Virus record (IMG/VR): IMGVR_UViG_3300010296_002064
Coordinates: 1 to 43,640 of that record
Direction: 5' to 3' (one strand)
DNA: 43,640 nucleotides
Source: a virus
Shown: in pieces, positions 31,445-38,612 of the stretch
Numbering within the stretch: position 1 is the first letter of the stretch
Layout: the number at the start of each line of letters is the position of its first letter
The notes under the pieces: generated by a model
Database searches by the model: none
Told to the model about the DNA's origin: nothing
The model's input: only the letters and a program-made list of their open reading frames with translations
Translations under genes and position numbers: made by a program

Positions 31445-31480
31445 AAAAATGGGGTGAGCGGAAAGGAGACGCCCACCCCA
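31445..31480 (-). terminator. terminator between gp45 unit and methylase
   Basis: On the minus strand a TGGGGTG/CACCCCA stem is followed by TTTTTATA. The loop carries GGCGTCTCCTTTCC, repeated with one extra base 31 nt away (see repeat). Confidence 0.75.
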
Positions 31481-31505
31481 CCAAGTCGGCGGAAAGGAGG
31501 ACGCC
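31458..31505. repeat. imperfect direct repeat pair near the terminator
   Basis: GCGGAAAGGAGACGCC at 31458-31473 and GCGGAAAGGAGGACGCC at 31489-31505 differ by one inserted G. Each has ends (GCG/CGC, GGCG/CGCC) that can fold into a small hairpin exposing a pyrimidine-rich TCCTTTCC loop on the transcript. Confidence 0.7.
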
Positions 31506-31509
31506 AGAC

Positions 31510-31725
31510 TTATTCTTTGGTGTCCTCGACACCTTGTTCAGATTGATACTCTTCACAGATTTGGATAATCTGGACTGCTTGGTCGCGGAGTTGTCCAATG
31601 GTAGAGAGTTCCTCACCTTTGAAACCGCCTCGTTGAACTACTGTATCAATGACTGCAACGGTTGAACGAGAAACGCGATTGCCTAGTTCGTAAATTGCAG
31701 TATGGTCTTTCTGTGCTTTTGCCAT
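31510..31725 (-). CDS. hypothetical protein, 71 aa, after gp45
   Basis: It begins MAKAQKDHTAIYELGNRVSR, with STVAVIDTVVQRGGFKGEEL and a helical Gln-rich end, followed by an acidic tail. The ATG overlaps the gp45 stop region, and the gene is followed by a terminator, so it is the last gene of the gp45 transcript. A helical, possibly regulatory protein; family not recognised. Confidence 0.6.
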   Translation of the reverse strand: MAKAQKDHTAIYELGNRVSRSTVAVIDTVVQRGGFKGEELSTIGQLRDQAVQIIQICEEYQSEQGVEDTKE

Positions 31726-31727
31726 CA

Positions 31728-32405
31728 TTATGCTCCGTAAGTTGATGATTTTTCAAGTGCAATAAAGTATTCAATCGCAGATTGTTTACTCGTAAAGTGT
31801 GAGATTAATTTAGAGGAAATCCCAACCTCAAAGTCTTCGTTGACAACTTTCACATTACCAACGTTCAGAATAAAGTTGAAGTCAACCCCTTCTGGATAGT
31901 CACCCTCTACCTCGATAGAGAATGCATTGGATGTTGCATCCTTACTGTCTACAACAGACAAACGAATTGCACCAGTTGTCGGGGTGATGGAAATCTCCTC
32001 ATGACCCAATGCGGCAGCGGCACGTTTGACTTTACCCAATGTATCAGTATCTAGGGTAAACTTAACCTCTGCTTCTGGCATATTGATATCCTTGCCAGGC
32101 GATGTCAACATCTCTGGGTCAGAGAAGAAATACTTCACAGAGGAACGACCAGTAGAGTCACCGACTACAACATAGTCTTTCTCAAATGAAAGACGAGGAG
32201 AGTCAACCAATGATAGAACATTCAGAAACTCATTCAAGTCATAGATTCCAAAACCTTGTGGAAACTCTTCATTGAGTTGTGCAGTAGATAGAACATTACG
32301 AGCGACTGAAATAGTCTTGATAACACTACCTTCTGTGATTACGATGTTAGGATTGATTGTTGCATAGTTCTTCAACACTTGCAACGTGGTATCTGTTAGT
32401 TCCAT
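31728..32405 (-). CDS. 45: gp45 sliding clamp
   Basis: 225 residues (T4: 228). Clamp-fold landmarks: ELTDTTLQVLKNYATINPNI, GIYDLNEFLNVLSLVDSPRL, ISITPTTGAIRLSVVDSKDA and a C-terminal SAIEYFIALEKSSTYGA. A trimeric ring that tethers gp43 and activates late transcription with gp55. AAAAGGAA precedes the ATG. The promoter at 32436 is a perfect consensus. Confidence 0.95.
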   Translation of the reverse strand: MELTDTTLQVLKNYATINPNIVITEGSVIKTISVARNVLSTAQLNEEFPQGFGIYDLNEFLNVLSLVDSPRLSFEKDYVVVGDSTGRSSVKYFFSDPEMLTSPGKDINMPEAEVKFTLDTDTLGKVKRAAAALGHEEISITPTTGAIRLSVVDSKDATSNAFSIEVEGDYPEGVDFNFILNVGNVKVVNEDFEVGISSKLISHFTSKQSAIEYFIALEKSSTYGA

Positions 32406-32435
32406 AATAAATTCCTTTTCTAATTTATAAAGTGT

Positions 32436-32464
32436 ATTATACTACATCCCGATAGGATTGTCAA
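32436..32464 (-). promoter_or_regulatory. consensus sigma70 promoter of gp45
   Basis: TTGACA, 17 nt, TATAAT. The TGA of the -35 is the stop codon of gp46. Confidence 0.9.
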
Positions 32465-34182
32465 GCAGCTTTTAACTTGGAGAAGTTCTTTTCTTTCACG
32501 AACTCCAGTCTGCGTTGGAATGCTGCGTCTTCCAGTTCAGATTTGTGAGAGATGACAAACACATTTGTGTCCTCACCCAGACTTGCGATAATCTTCATCA
32601 GGTTCTCGATACCCTCTTCATCAAGGGATGAGTCAAAGGTCTCGTCAAGAATAAGAAGATTTGTTGCAACACTATTCTTCATCTTGGCAATCTGTCTCCA
32701 AGTAAATAGTAACGATAAGTCAATACGTTGTTTCTCTCCCTCACTGAATGAGTCATAGGAGAATGCGTCACGATGTCGTGACCGAATTGTTTCGGTGAAA
32801 CTTTCATCCAAATCAAAGTGAACAAAGAAGTCCAAAGTCTGTAGATACTGATTGGTCAGATTATTGATAACGGGTAGATACTGTTTAATAATCTTAGTCT
32901 TGATACCAGTATCCTTCAACAACTCTGCACTGATACGATGATATGAATTCTGTTCGTTCAATCGATACTTCTCGTCTTGCAAACCTTCTTTCTCTACACG
33001 AAGGTTTTCGAGTTCAGTGTTCGCTTCTGTGAGGTCGCCAGTTTCCTCGTTGAGATTGACCAGTTCATCGTTAATTCCATCGATTGTCCGATTGATTGCC
33101 CTAATCTCTTGATTATTAGCGTTAACCTTTGATTGCCATTCCCGTAGGCAATCCATCTGGACTTGGAGGGCTTCCTGTTTTGATAACAAAGACTGTCTTT
33201 GCGCTTCACCCATGTCGAGTGCGTTCTTGATAGTCCCAGCTTTGGTCTTACACCTGTCAAGATGATAGTTCTTGGTCTTATCATCAATCTCTTGTTCACA
33301 TGTGGGACAAGTTTGATTCTCTTCGAAGAACTTTGCCTGTTTGACAACTTCTTTCTGTTGGGTCTTGAACTGTGCAACATATCTGTCAAGTGAGGTAATG
33401 TCTTCTGATACCTTAATTGTTTTCTCATTGACATCTGGGGACTTCTCTGTAATATCTTTTGTTAATTCATCATTCTTGTCATTCAGGACACGAATGTCTT
33501 CCTGTAAAGATTTGATGGTGTCGAGTTTTTCTTTCTTCTGCTGGGCAGTTATTGAACTCAAGTCACGAAGATACTTCTTCTGCGAATTAATTTTAGTCTC
33601 GACAATACTCAACTTGTGACCGTTATCACCAATCTGGTCTTTCAGGATAGACATTCGTTCCTTTAACAATCCGTTCATCTTACTGAACACATTGATATCA
33701 AGTAAGTCTTCAATCACTTCACGCCTGGCTTGAGAGGTAAGTTGCATGAACGGCACAAAGGACGAAGACCCAAGAACCACGATTTGATGAAAAGACTTGT
33801 GGTTCAACTTGATAATATTGTTCTCAAGCATCTGTTGATATTCCCGTGCGTGAGAATTTTGATTCACCATATTTCCATTGACCCAGATTTCAAACTTATT
33901 AGGTTTGATACCACGGACAACCTTATACTTCTGTGAACCAATTCTAAACTCCACTTCGACCAACAGACCCTTTTGATTGATACTGTTGACGAGTTGAGGT
34001 TTAGAGATTTTACGGTGAGGTTTACCAAACAGTCCGAATGACAACGCATCCAACATAGTCGATTTACCCGCACCGTTATGTCCCACTACCAAAGTGGTGG
34101 GTGACATATCAAAGTCAATCTCGGTAAGATTATTACCCGTTGACAAAAAGTTTTTGAATCTTAGTTTTTCAAAGTTAATCAT
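32461..34182 (-). CDS. 46: gp46 recombination nuclease subunit (Rad50/SbcC-like)
   Basis: 573 residues (T4: 560). Walker A VVGHNGAGKSTMLDALSFGL, a long coiled coil (about 190-420) with a zinc hook NQTCPTCEQEIDD, the ABC signature FSEGEKQRIDLSLLF, and Walker B NLLILDETFDSSLDEEG. With gp47 it resects DNA ends and degrades host DNA. The ATG is 7 nt after the -10 box and has no Shine-Dalgarno: predicted leaderless. Confidence 0.97.
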   Translation of the reverse strand: MINFEKLRFKNFLSTGNNLTEIDFDMSPTTLVVGHNGAGKSTMLDALSFGLFGKPHRKISKPQLVNSINQKGLLVEVEFRIGSQKYKVVRGIKPNKFEIWVNGNMVNQNSHAREYQQMLENNIIKLNHKSFHQIVVLGSSSFVPFMQLTSQARREVIEDLLDINVFSKMNGLLKERMSILKDQIGDNGHKLSIVETKINSQKKYLRDLSSITAQQKKEKLDTIKSLQEDIRVLNDKNDELTKDITEKSPDVNEKTIKVSEDITSLDRYVAQFKTQQKEVVKQAKFFEENQTCPTCEQEIDDKTKNYHLDRCKTKAGTIKNALDMGEAQRQSLLSKQEALQVQMDCLREWQSKVNANNQEIRAINRTIDGINDELVNLNEETGDLTEANTELENLRVEKEGLQDEKYRLNEQNSYHRISAELLKDTGIKTKIIKQYLPVINNLTNQYLQTLDFFVHFDLDESFTETIRSRHRDAFSYDSFSEGEKQRIDLSLLFTWRQIAKMKNSVATNLLILDETFDSSLDEEGIENLMKIIASLGEDTNVFVISHKSELEDAAFQRRLEFVKEKNFSKLKAA

Positions 34183-34188
34183 TTAGTT

Positions 34189-34217
34189 ATAATATCACAC
34201 TGGTTAGGAGTTGTCAA
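34189..34217 (-). promoter_or_regulatory. early promoter of gp46, leaderless start
   Basis: TTGACA, 17 nt, TATTAT with TG before the -10; only AACTAA separates it from the ATG at 34182. The -35 lies in the last codons of the 51-aa gene. Confidence 0.8.
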
Positions 34218-34359
34218 GCGATTTGTTTTTTTCTTCCGTCATCCCACACCAGTTACACTCATGACCAATTTCAGTTCCAATGACATCCTTTTCGACACGA
34301 CAGTAGTGTTCCCAAAATCCTTCGGGTGGTTTGAACCCGTCACTAAACCCCAGACCCAT
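34204..34359 (-). CDS. small zinc-ribbon-like protein, 51 aa
   Basis: Reads MGLGFSDGFKPPEGFWEHYC, then GTEIGHECNWCGMTEEKNKS, ending LDNS. A C-x-x-C (CNWC) plus an upstream HYC could form a treble-clef or zinc-ribbon knuckle, but only three Cys and two His are available, so metal binding is tentative. The start follows the stop of gp47 directly, with GGAG upstream. The gene encodes the -35 of the gp46 promoter in its last codons. Confidence 0.6.
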   Translation of the reverse strand: MGLGFSDGFKPPEGFWEHYCRVEKDVIGTEIGHECNWCGMTEEKNKSLDNS

Positions 34360-35418
34360 CTATACAATCTCCATACTTTGCGCTTCTTTCATAAGGTCAG
34401 ATACCTCTTTCTTGATTCGGTCTCTATCCAAATCAGTATTGACAGCATCTATATAGTTGAACACTAACGTCTGTGTATCCTCTACAGAGATGTTCTCATC
34501 TTCAACATTTTCACCAATGAACTCCTTGAAATCTTCTGCGATTTTCAGTTCATGAATCTTCTGCGCCTGCACACGGTCAACAAAACGTTCAAACTCATAT
34601 GGGTCACCCTTGTTGACTACAATTAATTTGACAAACTTATTATCAAGATATGATAGGTCTTTGAACTTATTCATGTTCTCATGGTCATAATAAATTTTTT
34701 CAAAGATTGTAATGGGATTACGAATCGATTCAAGTTCTCTTGTTTCTGTATCAAATACATGAAAATACTTTGCATCATTGCAGTCGTTCCAGAAGAACTC
34801 CATCTGACTTCCCAGATAGTGGATGTTACCCTGTGATGACTTTGCATGGAAGTGACCAGACAAAACCATTTCAAAACGGTCAAAGTGTTTCTTGTCCATA
34901 CCGTCTTGACATGGCATACCCTTCTGCATTTCAAACCCTTGCAGTTCTAAGTGAGCACCTACAATATCTGCTTTACATTTTGACAAAAACTTTAAGGTGT
35001 CTTCCTCATTCTCCTGATTAATCCACGGAATGAGTGCGACCTTTACACCATCATAATTCAATACACTTGGTTCAAGAACAAGGTTGACCTCATTCATGTA
35101 GTGTCCTTGTAACTCTTTAAGTGAATTTAGTTCGTTTGTATTCTTGTAGTATACATCATGATTGCCTGGAATAATATCCATAGTGATACCATGTTTACGC
35201 ATAGGTTCAAGAAAGATTTTACGATTGTGTGATAACGCTTTGAAGTTTACGGTCTTACGATTATCGTAATAATCACCCAAGTGTAAAATGTGTTTGATGT
35301 CGTTCTCTAACAAATGTGGAAAGAACACCTCATTGTAGAAGCGTTCTTGGTAATCCATAAAGATGTCAGAGGAGTTGCGAATACCCGCATGGGTATCATT
35401 TAGGATTGCTATCTTCAT
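34360..35418 (-). CDS. 47: gp47 recombination nuclease subunit (Mre11/SbcD-like)
   Basis: 352 residues (T4: 339). Calcineurin-like phosphoesterase motifs in order: ILNDTHAG, HLGDYYDNRK, IPGNHDVYY, DIVGAHLE, VVLSGHFHAKS. All metal ligands are visible. The C-terminus, acidic with SVEDTQTLVFNYIDAVN, would bind gp46. Forms the nuclease that processes ends for recombination-dependent replication. It overlaps the small gene upstream by 23 nt. Confidence 0.97.
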   Translation of the reverse strand: MKIAILNDTHAGIRNSSDIFMDYQERFYNEVFFPHLLENDIKHILHLGDYYDNRKTVNFKALSHNRKIFLEPMRKHGITMDIIPGNHDVYYKNTNELNSLKELQGHYMNEVNLVLEPSVLNYDGVKVALIPWINQENEEDTLKFLSKCKADIVGAHLELQGFEMQKGMPCQDGMDKKHFDRFEMVLSGHFHAKSSQGNIHYLGSQMEFFWNDCNDAKYFHVFDTETRELESIRNPITIFEKIYYDHENMNKFKDLSYLDNKFVKLIVVNKGDPYEFERFVDRVQAQKIHELKIAEDFKEFIGENVEDENISVEDTQTLVFNYIDAVNTDLDRDRIKKEVSDLMKEAQSMEIV

Positions 35419-35530
35419 TTGCGACTCTCTTCAATGCCTCTGCCATGCTCAATCTTACAGAACTCATGTTCTGCATTTTAATCGCTTTTTTACGCAACTT
35501 GCGATGCGCCACTTTTTCTTTTTTATCCAT
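35396..35530 (-). CDS. small basic protein, 44 aa
   Basis: Reads MDKKEKVAHRKLRKKAIKMQ, then NMSSVRLSMAEALKRVANED. A basic helical protein, perhaps nucleic-acid binding by charge. The ATG overlaps the stop of the 54-aa gene (TAATG), and its end overlaps the gp47 start. Family not recognised. Confidence 0.55.
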   Translation of the reverse strand: MDKKEKVAHRKLRKKAIKMQNMSSVRLSMAEALKRVANEDSNPK

Positions 35531-35694
35531 TAATAGTCTAATCTCCTTGCATCCACTATCGTCTGACAATCTTCCAACCACTGTTGAAAAGACAGGTTGT
35601 CCTTATACAACTCGCGTTTCTCTGGTGTCCCGAAGTAATCGAGAACCCATTGCGCTTGTTCAAGGGTCTTCCCGTGATAGGATAGATTTTTCAT
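35530..35694 (-). CDS. hypothetical protein, 54 aa
   Basis: Reads MKNLSYHGKTLEQAQWVLDY, FGTPEKRELYKDNLSFQQWL, ending IVDARRLDY. A small helical protein; no motif. It starts 6 nt after a TATAAT box, so it may be leaderless, although the AGGAAA in between could act as a weak ribosome site. First gene of the gp47-gp46 transcription unit. Confidence 0.6.
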   Translation of the reverse strand: MKNLSYHGKTLEQAQWVLDYFGTPEKRELYKDNLSFQQWLEDCQTIVDARRLDY

Positions 35695-35700
35695 TTTCCT

Positions 35701-35729
35701 ATTATACCAAACTTGACAATATTAGTCAA
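35701..35729 (-). promoter_or_regulatory. early promoter of the gp47 unit
   Basis: TTGACT, 17 nt, TATAAT with TG before the -10. The -35 overlaps the final codons and stop of gp55. Confidence 0.85.
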
Positions 35730-36321
35730 CAATAAAATTACTTAAATCAGAATCCGCTTTGACTGTGCGTCTCTTACGTTCCTTTTTAACAATATCTTTC
35801 CACTCAGAGTCTTTCTCTTTGACCTCATCAATCCGAATACGAAGTTGGTCAACAAATGCCTGTGCGACTGAGGCTGATTGTTCATCACCCAGTTCATTGT
35901 CGAGGAAGTTCTCAATACCAGATTGATTGATATACTTCATCTTAATATCCTGTTGTTTCTTTTCTTTTTCAATACGGCGTAAAAATGCAAACCATGAAAT
36001 CTGTGTAAAGTATGCAAACGCATTTGGTTTACCCGTGCGTGTCGCTGCCTCTAGATTATAATTCTCAATCGCCTTGAGACAATTCTCTACCGCATCCATC
36101 ACCATCTCTTCGCGATATGTGTATCGAACAAAGTTTGATTTGTGCGACAATCCCTCACAGATTTTGAGAAAACATTCCGCGATATAGTCAGGAACTTTGG
36201 GTAGATTATTATTTCCCGATTTACGTTCTTTATCCAACAAAGTAACATAGTCTACTACTGCCTGTGAAAACTGTGCATTATTTACATAATGTGGTTTATC
36301 TTTTGGTTTTACTTTTGTCAT
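35722..36321 (-). CDS. 55: gp55 late-transcription sigma factor
   Basis: 199 residues (T4: 185). It begins with KPKDKPHYVNNAQFSQAVVD and contains the sigma region 2-like core: FVRYTYREEMVMDAVENCLK, ATRTGKPNAFAYFTQISWFA, FLRRIEKEKKQQDIKMKYIN. The C-terminus would contact gp45. It directs host RNA polymerase to TATAAATA late promoters, four of which are seen here. TGGAG precedes the ATG. Confidence 0.95.
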   Translation of the reverse strand: MTKVKPKDKPHYVNNAQFSQAVVDYVTLLDKERKSGNNNLPKVPDYIAECFLKICEGLSHKSNFVRYTYREEMVMDAVENCLKAIENYNLEAATRTGKPNAFAYFTQISWFAFLRRIEKEKKQQDIKMKYINQSGIENFLDNELGDEQSASVAQAFVDQLRIRIDEVKEKDSEWKDIVKKERKRRTVKADSDLSNFIVD

Positions 36322-36344
36322 AATATTCTCCAGATTTAATTCAT

Positions 36345-36373
36345 ATTATACTACATTTTTTTTCTCATGTCAA
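36345..36373 (-). promoter_or_regulatory. consensus sigma70 promoter of gp55
   Basis: TTGACA, 17 nt, TATAAT; 23 nt and a TGGAG to the gp55 ATG. Confidence 0.9.
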
Positions 36374-36386
36374 CTAAAAATAATGC

Positions 36387-36415
36387 TTGACAAAAGTTGT
36401 AATTCATGTTATACT
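36387..36415 (+). promoter_or_regulatory. plus-strand sigma70-type promoter
   Basis: TTGACA (36387-36392), 17 nt, TATACT with TG before the -10, on the plus strand. It faces away from gp55 and would transcribe from about 36422 into the 3' end of the LSm-like gene in antisense. No plus-strand gene follows; small inverted repeats (AGGGTTGAATACCCT, then CCCTA/TAGGG) lie just downstream. Confidence 0.65.
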
Positions 36416-36445
36416 TAAGCTGCCTTTTGGGGAGGGTTGAATACC

Positions 36446-36931
36446 CTAGTGAAGTTTCTTAGGGTCAAACTGAATTACGTTACTGTAATCACTATCGTCC
36501 TTCAATAGTTTTAGATAATCTTCAATACCTTTCGCAGATGCTTTCACTTTCTTAGTGATACTTTCAATATCTTCGGAAGTGGGGTGCGAATCTTCATAAT
36601 CCCTTTCCCTCTGTTTATTCATCTGCGCCATCTCATCAACTGCCTCATCATATTGTGCAATGAGAGTTTTTGGTGGAAATCCGATACCAACAACATGATT
36701 ACCATTTAAGACAATTAGGTCTTCTGGATTCTCTTGATATACCATCCACGGCCGGAACGAATAATATCGAACACCCGTTTCAGCCATTTCACCCATAACA
36801 AGTTTCATAGGTTTTCGAACTACAATCTCAAGTTCTTCTTCGTTGTGCCATTGAATAATCTCACACACAACTTCTTCACCTGACACGAGTTTGAATTGTC
36901 TGACTTCGTATTGTTCTTCGTTTATATCCAT
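36446..36931 (-). CDS. LSm-like domain protein, 161 aa
   Basis: It begins YEVRQFKLVSGEEVVCEIIQ, with LEIVVRKPMKLVMGEMAETG, RYYSFRPWMVYQENPEDLIV and LNGNHVVGIGFPPKTLIAQY. The G-E-x-V-x-C/G-E-I strand followed by V-x-x-P-M-x-L looks like an Sm/LSm barrel, as in Hfq-like proteins, followed by a helical charged tail. RNA binding is therefore possible but unproven. AAGGATATACT precedes the ATG. A late promoter lies upstream and a divergent plus-strand promoter lies beyond its 3' end. Confidence 0.55.
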   Translation of the reverse strand: MDINEEQYEVRQFKLVSGEEVVCEIIQWHNEEELEIVVRKPMKLVMGEMAETGVRYYSFRPWMVYQENPEDLIVLNGNHVVGIGFPPKTLIAQYDEAVDEMAQMNKQRERDYEDSHPTSEDIESITKKVKASAKGIEDYLKLLKDDSDYSNVIQFDPKKLH

Positions 36932-36956
36932 AGTATATCCTTATGTTTTACATAAC

Positions 36957-36964
36957 TATTTATA
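36957..36964 (-). promoter_or_regulatory. T4-type late promoter of the LSm-like gene
   Basis: TATAAATA overlapping the stop codon of the radical SAM gene; 25 nt to the ATG at 36931. Confidence 0.7.
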
Positions 36965-38612
36965 TGTAAGATAACTTTTCCTTTTTGTAGTTATCAAGAA
37001 ATTCCATCATCGTCCCTACTTCATCTAGTTTGTATCGCCATGAATCTGCTTTGTAATAGTGTTTGAAATTCTCAGGTGTTTCATATTCTTTCATTGCTAC
37101 GGGTTGACCCTGAAAACAATATGTAGGGTCGTGTCCAAGTCTCATATATTTTTCAGCTAAAAAATCTTCTACCCATTCTAAAGCGTCAAACCAGTCATAG
37201 TCACCACTAGGATGAATCCAATAATTAAACATTCGTTTTTTCTCAGGATTTAATCCGTCTCTACTCATGATAGTGTTTTCATATAATTCGCGATGAATGG
37301 GATTTAATATTGTGATATCATTTGAAAAAGTGTAACCGTAATCTATAAAATTTTTCGTTATAGTGTTATCTATCTCATCAATAATACTACCATCGTCCTG
37401 TTGCAAAAATAGAGGTAGATATGAGATAGTGTGATTAGACCAATACTTATTTAACCAATCCTTCGATGCATCTAATGTTTCAAATGTCTCGAATGGTAGT
37501 CCCGCAATCATAGTCATAGAACCCGTGTAAAAGTATGGAGAGTTTTTGTTAAAATATTCTTCGACCTCAAGTAATCCTTCTTTTGTCTCTTCGGGCGGCA
37601 TTCCCTTTCCCATGACCTTTGCTGACTCATAATTAAATGATTCAACACCATAACTGTGTGATGTATAACCCGCAGCAATCATGTCATCCCATGTTTCCTT
37701 ACCGTGACGAATCAATAAGTCTGCTCGTGCATATCCATGAAGTTGTGTTTGAAACGGAAGTCTTCTTACTGCATCACCCACCATCTTCATTTTTTGTTTA
37801 CTGTCATTTACTGTATCATCTGTGATATAGTAGTTCTTTACTCCCCAACGTTCATAGTTTTCTAACAGTTCATCGTGGACACTATCACCATCACGCATCT
37901 GATTACCCTTCAATCCAATGAGGGGGTATGAACAATACTTACATGCAAAACGACATCCACGACCTAATTCAATATTTAACATTTCATTAGGTTTGATAAA
38001 GTCTCTATCCTCATAAGATATCGCAGCATCTCGTTTAGGGTAACATGGATAATCATCATATCCATCAATAATCTCTAATCCAGTCGTAGATTTTTTTACT
38101 ATAGGTTTTTCTTTCCCTGCTGTCAAATGACCTAAAAGTGCGTCCATCGCATATTCACCGTTTCCAGCGATGTAATAATCTACGCCAGGCAAACAGGTAA
38201 TACAATATGATTTTACTCCACCCGCAACAAATTTTACCCACGGCCATTTCTTTCGAATATATTCCATGAGTCTTACAAACTGTGCGGCAGAATCTCTGTC
38301 TAATTGGAAGATGACACTGACGCCAATGAATACAGTATCTTTTGTTATTCTTTTATCCACATATTCACGAAGTTCTTCATCAGAAAAATGATACATGTAA
38401 TCAAGACATTCTATATCCCACCCTTGTTTTCTTAGATATGTCGCGACTCTATGTGCGCCAAATGCTCGATAAAAATCGGGGATAGATTGTATCCCTGCGT
38501 ATGCATTTCCAAATTTACTACTTGTCCTGTCTGCTGTTCTTTCTTTTTTGTTTTTTTGGAACATGTTTTTCATCATGCCAACTCGAAAGCCGCCAAACAT
38601 CAATCCGTGCAT
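36960..38612 (-). CDS. radical SAM protein with B12-binding-like N-terminus
   Basis: 550 residues. The N-terminal part (about 40-200) has the layout of B12-binding domains (DKRITKDTVFIGVSVIFQLD, WVKFVAGGVKSYCITCLPGV), then the cluster motif NIELGRGCRFACKYCSYPLI (C-x3-C-x2-C), ITDDTVNDSKQKM, and YTSHSYGVESFNYESAKVMG. The rest is a TIM-barrel plus C-terminal extension. Predicted to cleave S-adenosylmethionine and modify an unknown substrate. The ATG overlaps the stop of uvsW (TAATG). Confidence 0.9.
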   Translation of the reverse strand: MHGLMFGGFRVGMMKNMFQKNKKERTADRTSSKFGNAYAGIQSIPDFYRAFGAHRVATYLRKQGWDIECLDYMYHFSDEELREYVDKRITKDTVFIGVSVIFQLDRDSAAQFVRLMEYIRKKWPWVKFVAGGVKSYCITCLPGVDYYIAGNGEYAMDALLGHLTAGKEKPIVKKSTTGLEIIDGYDDYPCYPKRDAAISYEDRDFIKPNEMLNIELGRGCRFACKYCSYPLIGLKGNQMRDGDSVHDELLENYERWGVKNYYITDDTVNDSKQKMKMVGDAVRRLPFQTQLHGYARADLLIRHGKETWDDMIAAGYTSHSYGVESFNYESAKVMGKGMPPEETKEGLLEVEEYFNKNSPYFYTGSMTMIAGLPFETFETLDASKDWLNKYWSNHTISYLPLFLQQDDGSIIDEIDNTITKNFIDYGYTFSNDITILNPIHRELYENTIMSRDGLNPEKKRMFNYWIHPSGDYDWFDALEWVEDFLAEKYMRLGHDPTYCFQGQPVAMKEYETPENFKHYYKADSWRYKLDEVGTMMEFLDNYKKEKLSYI

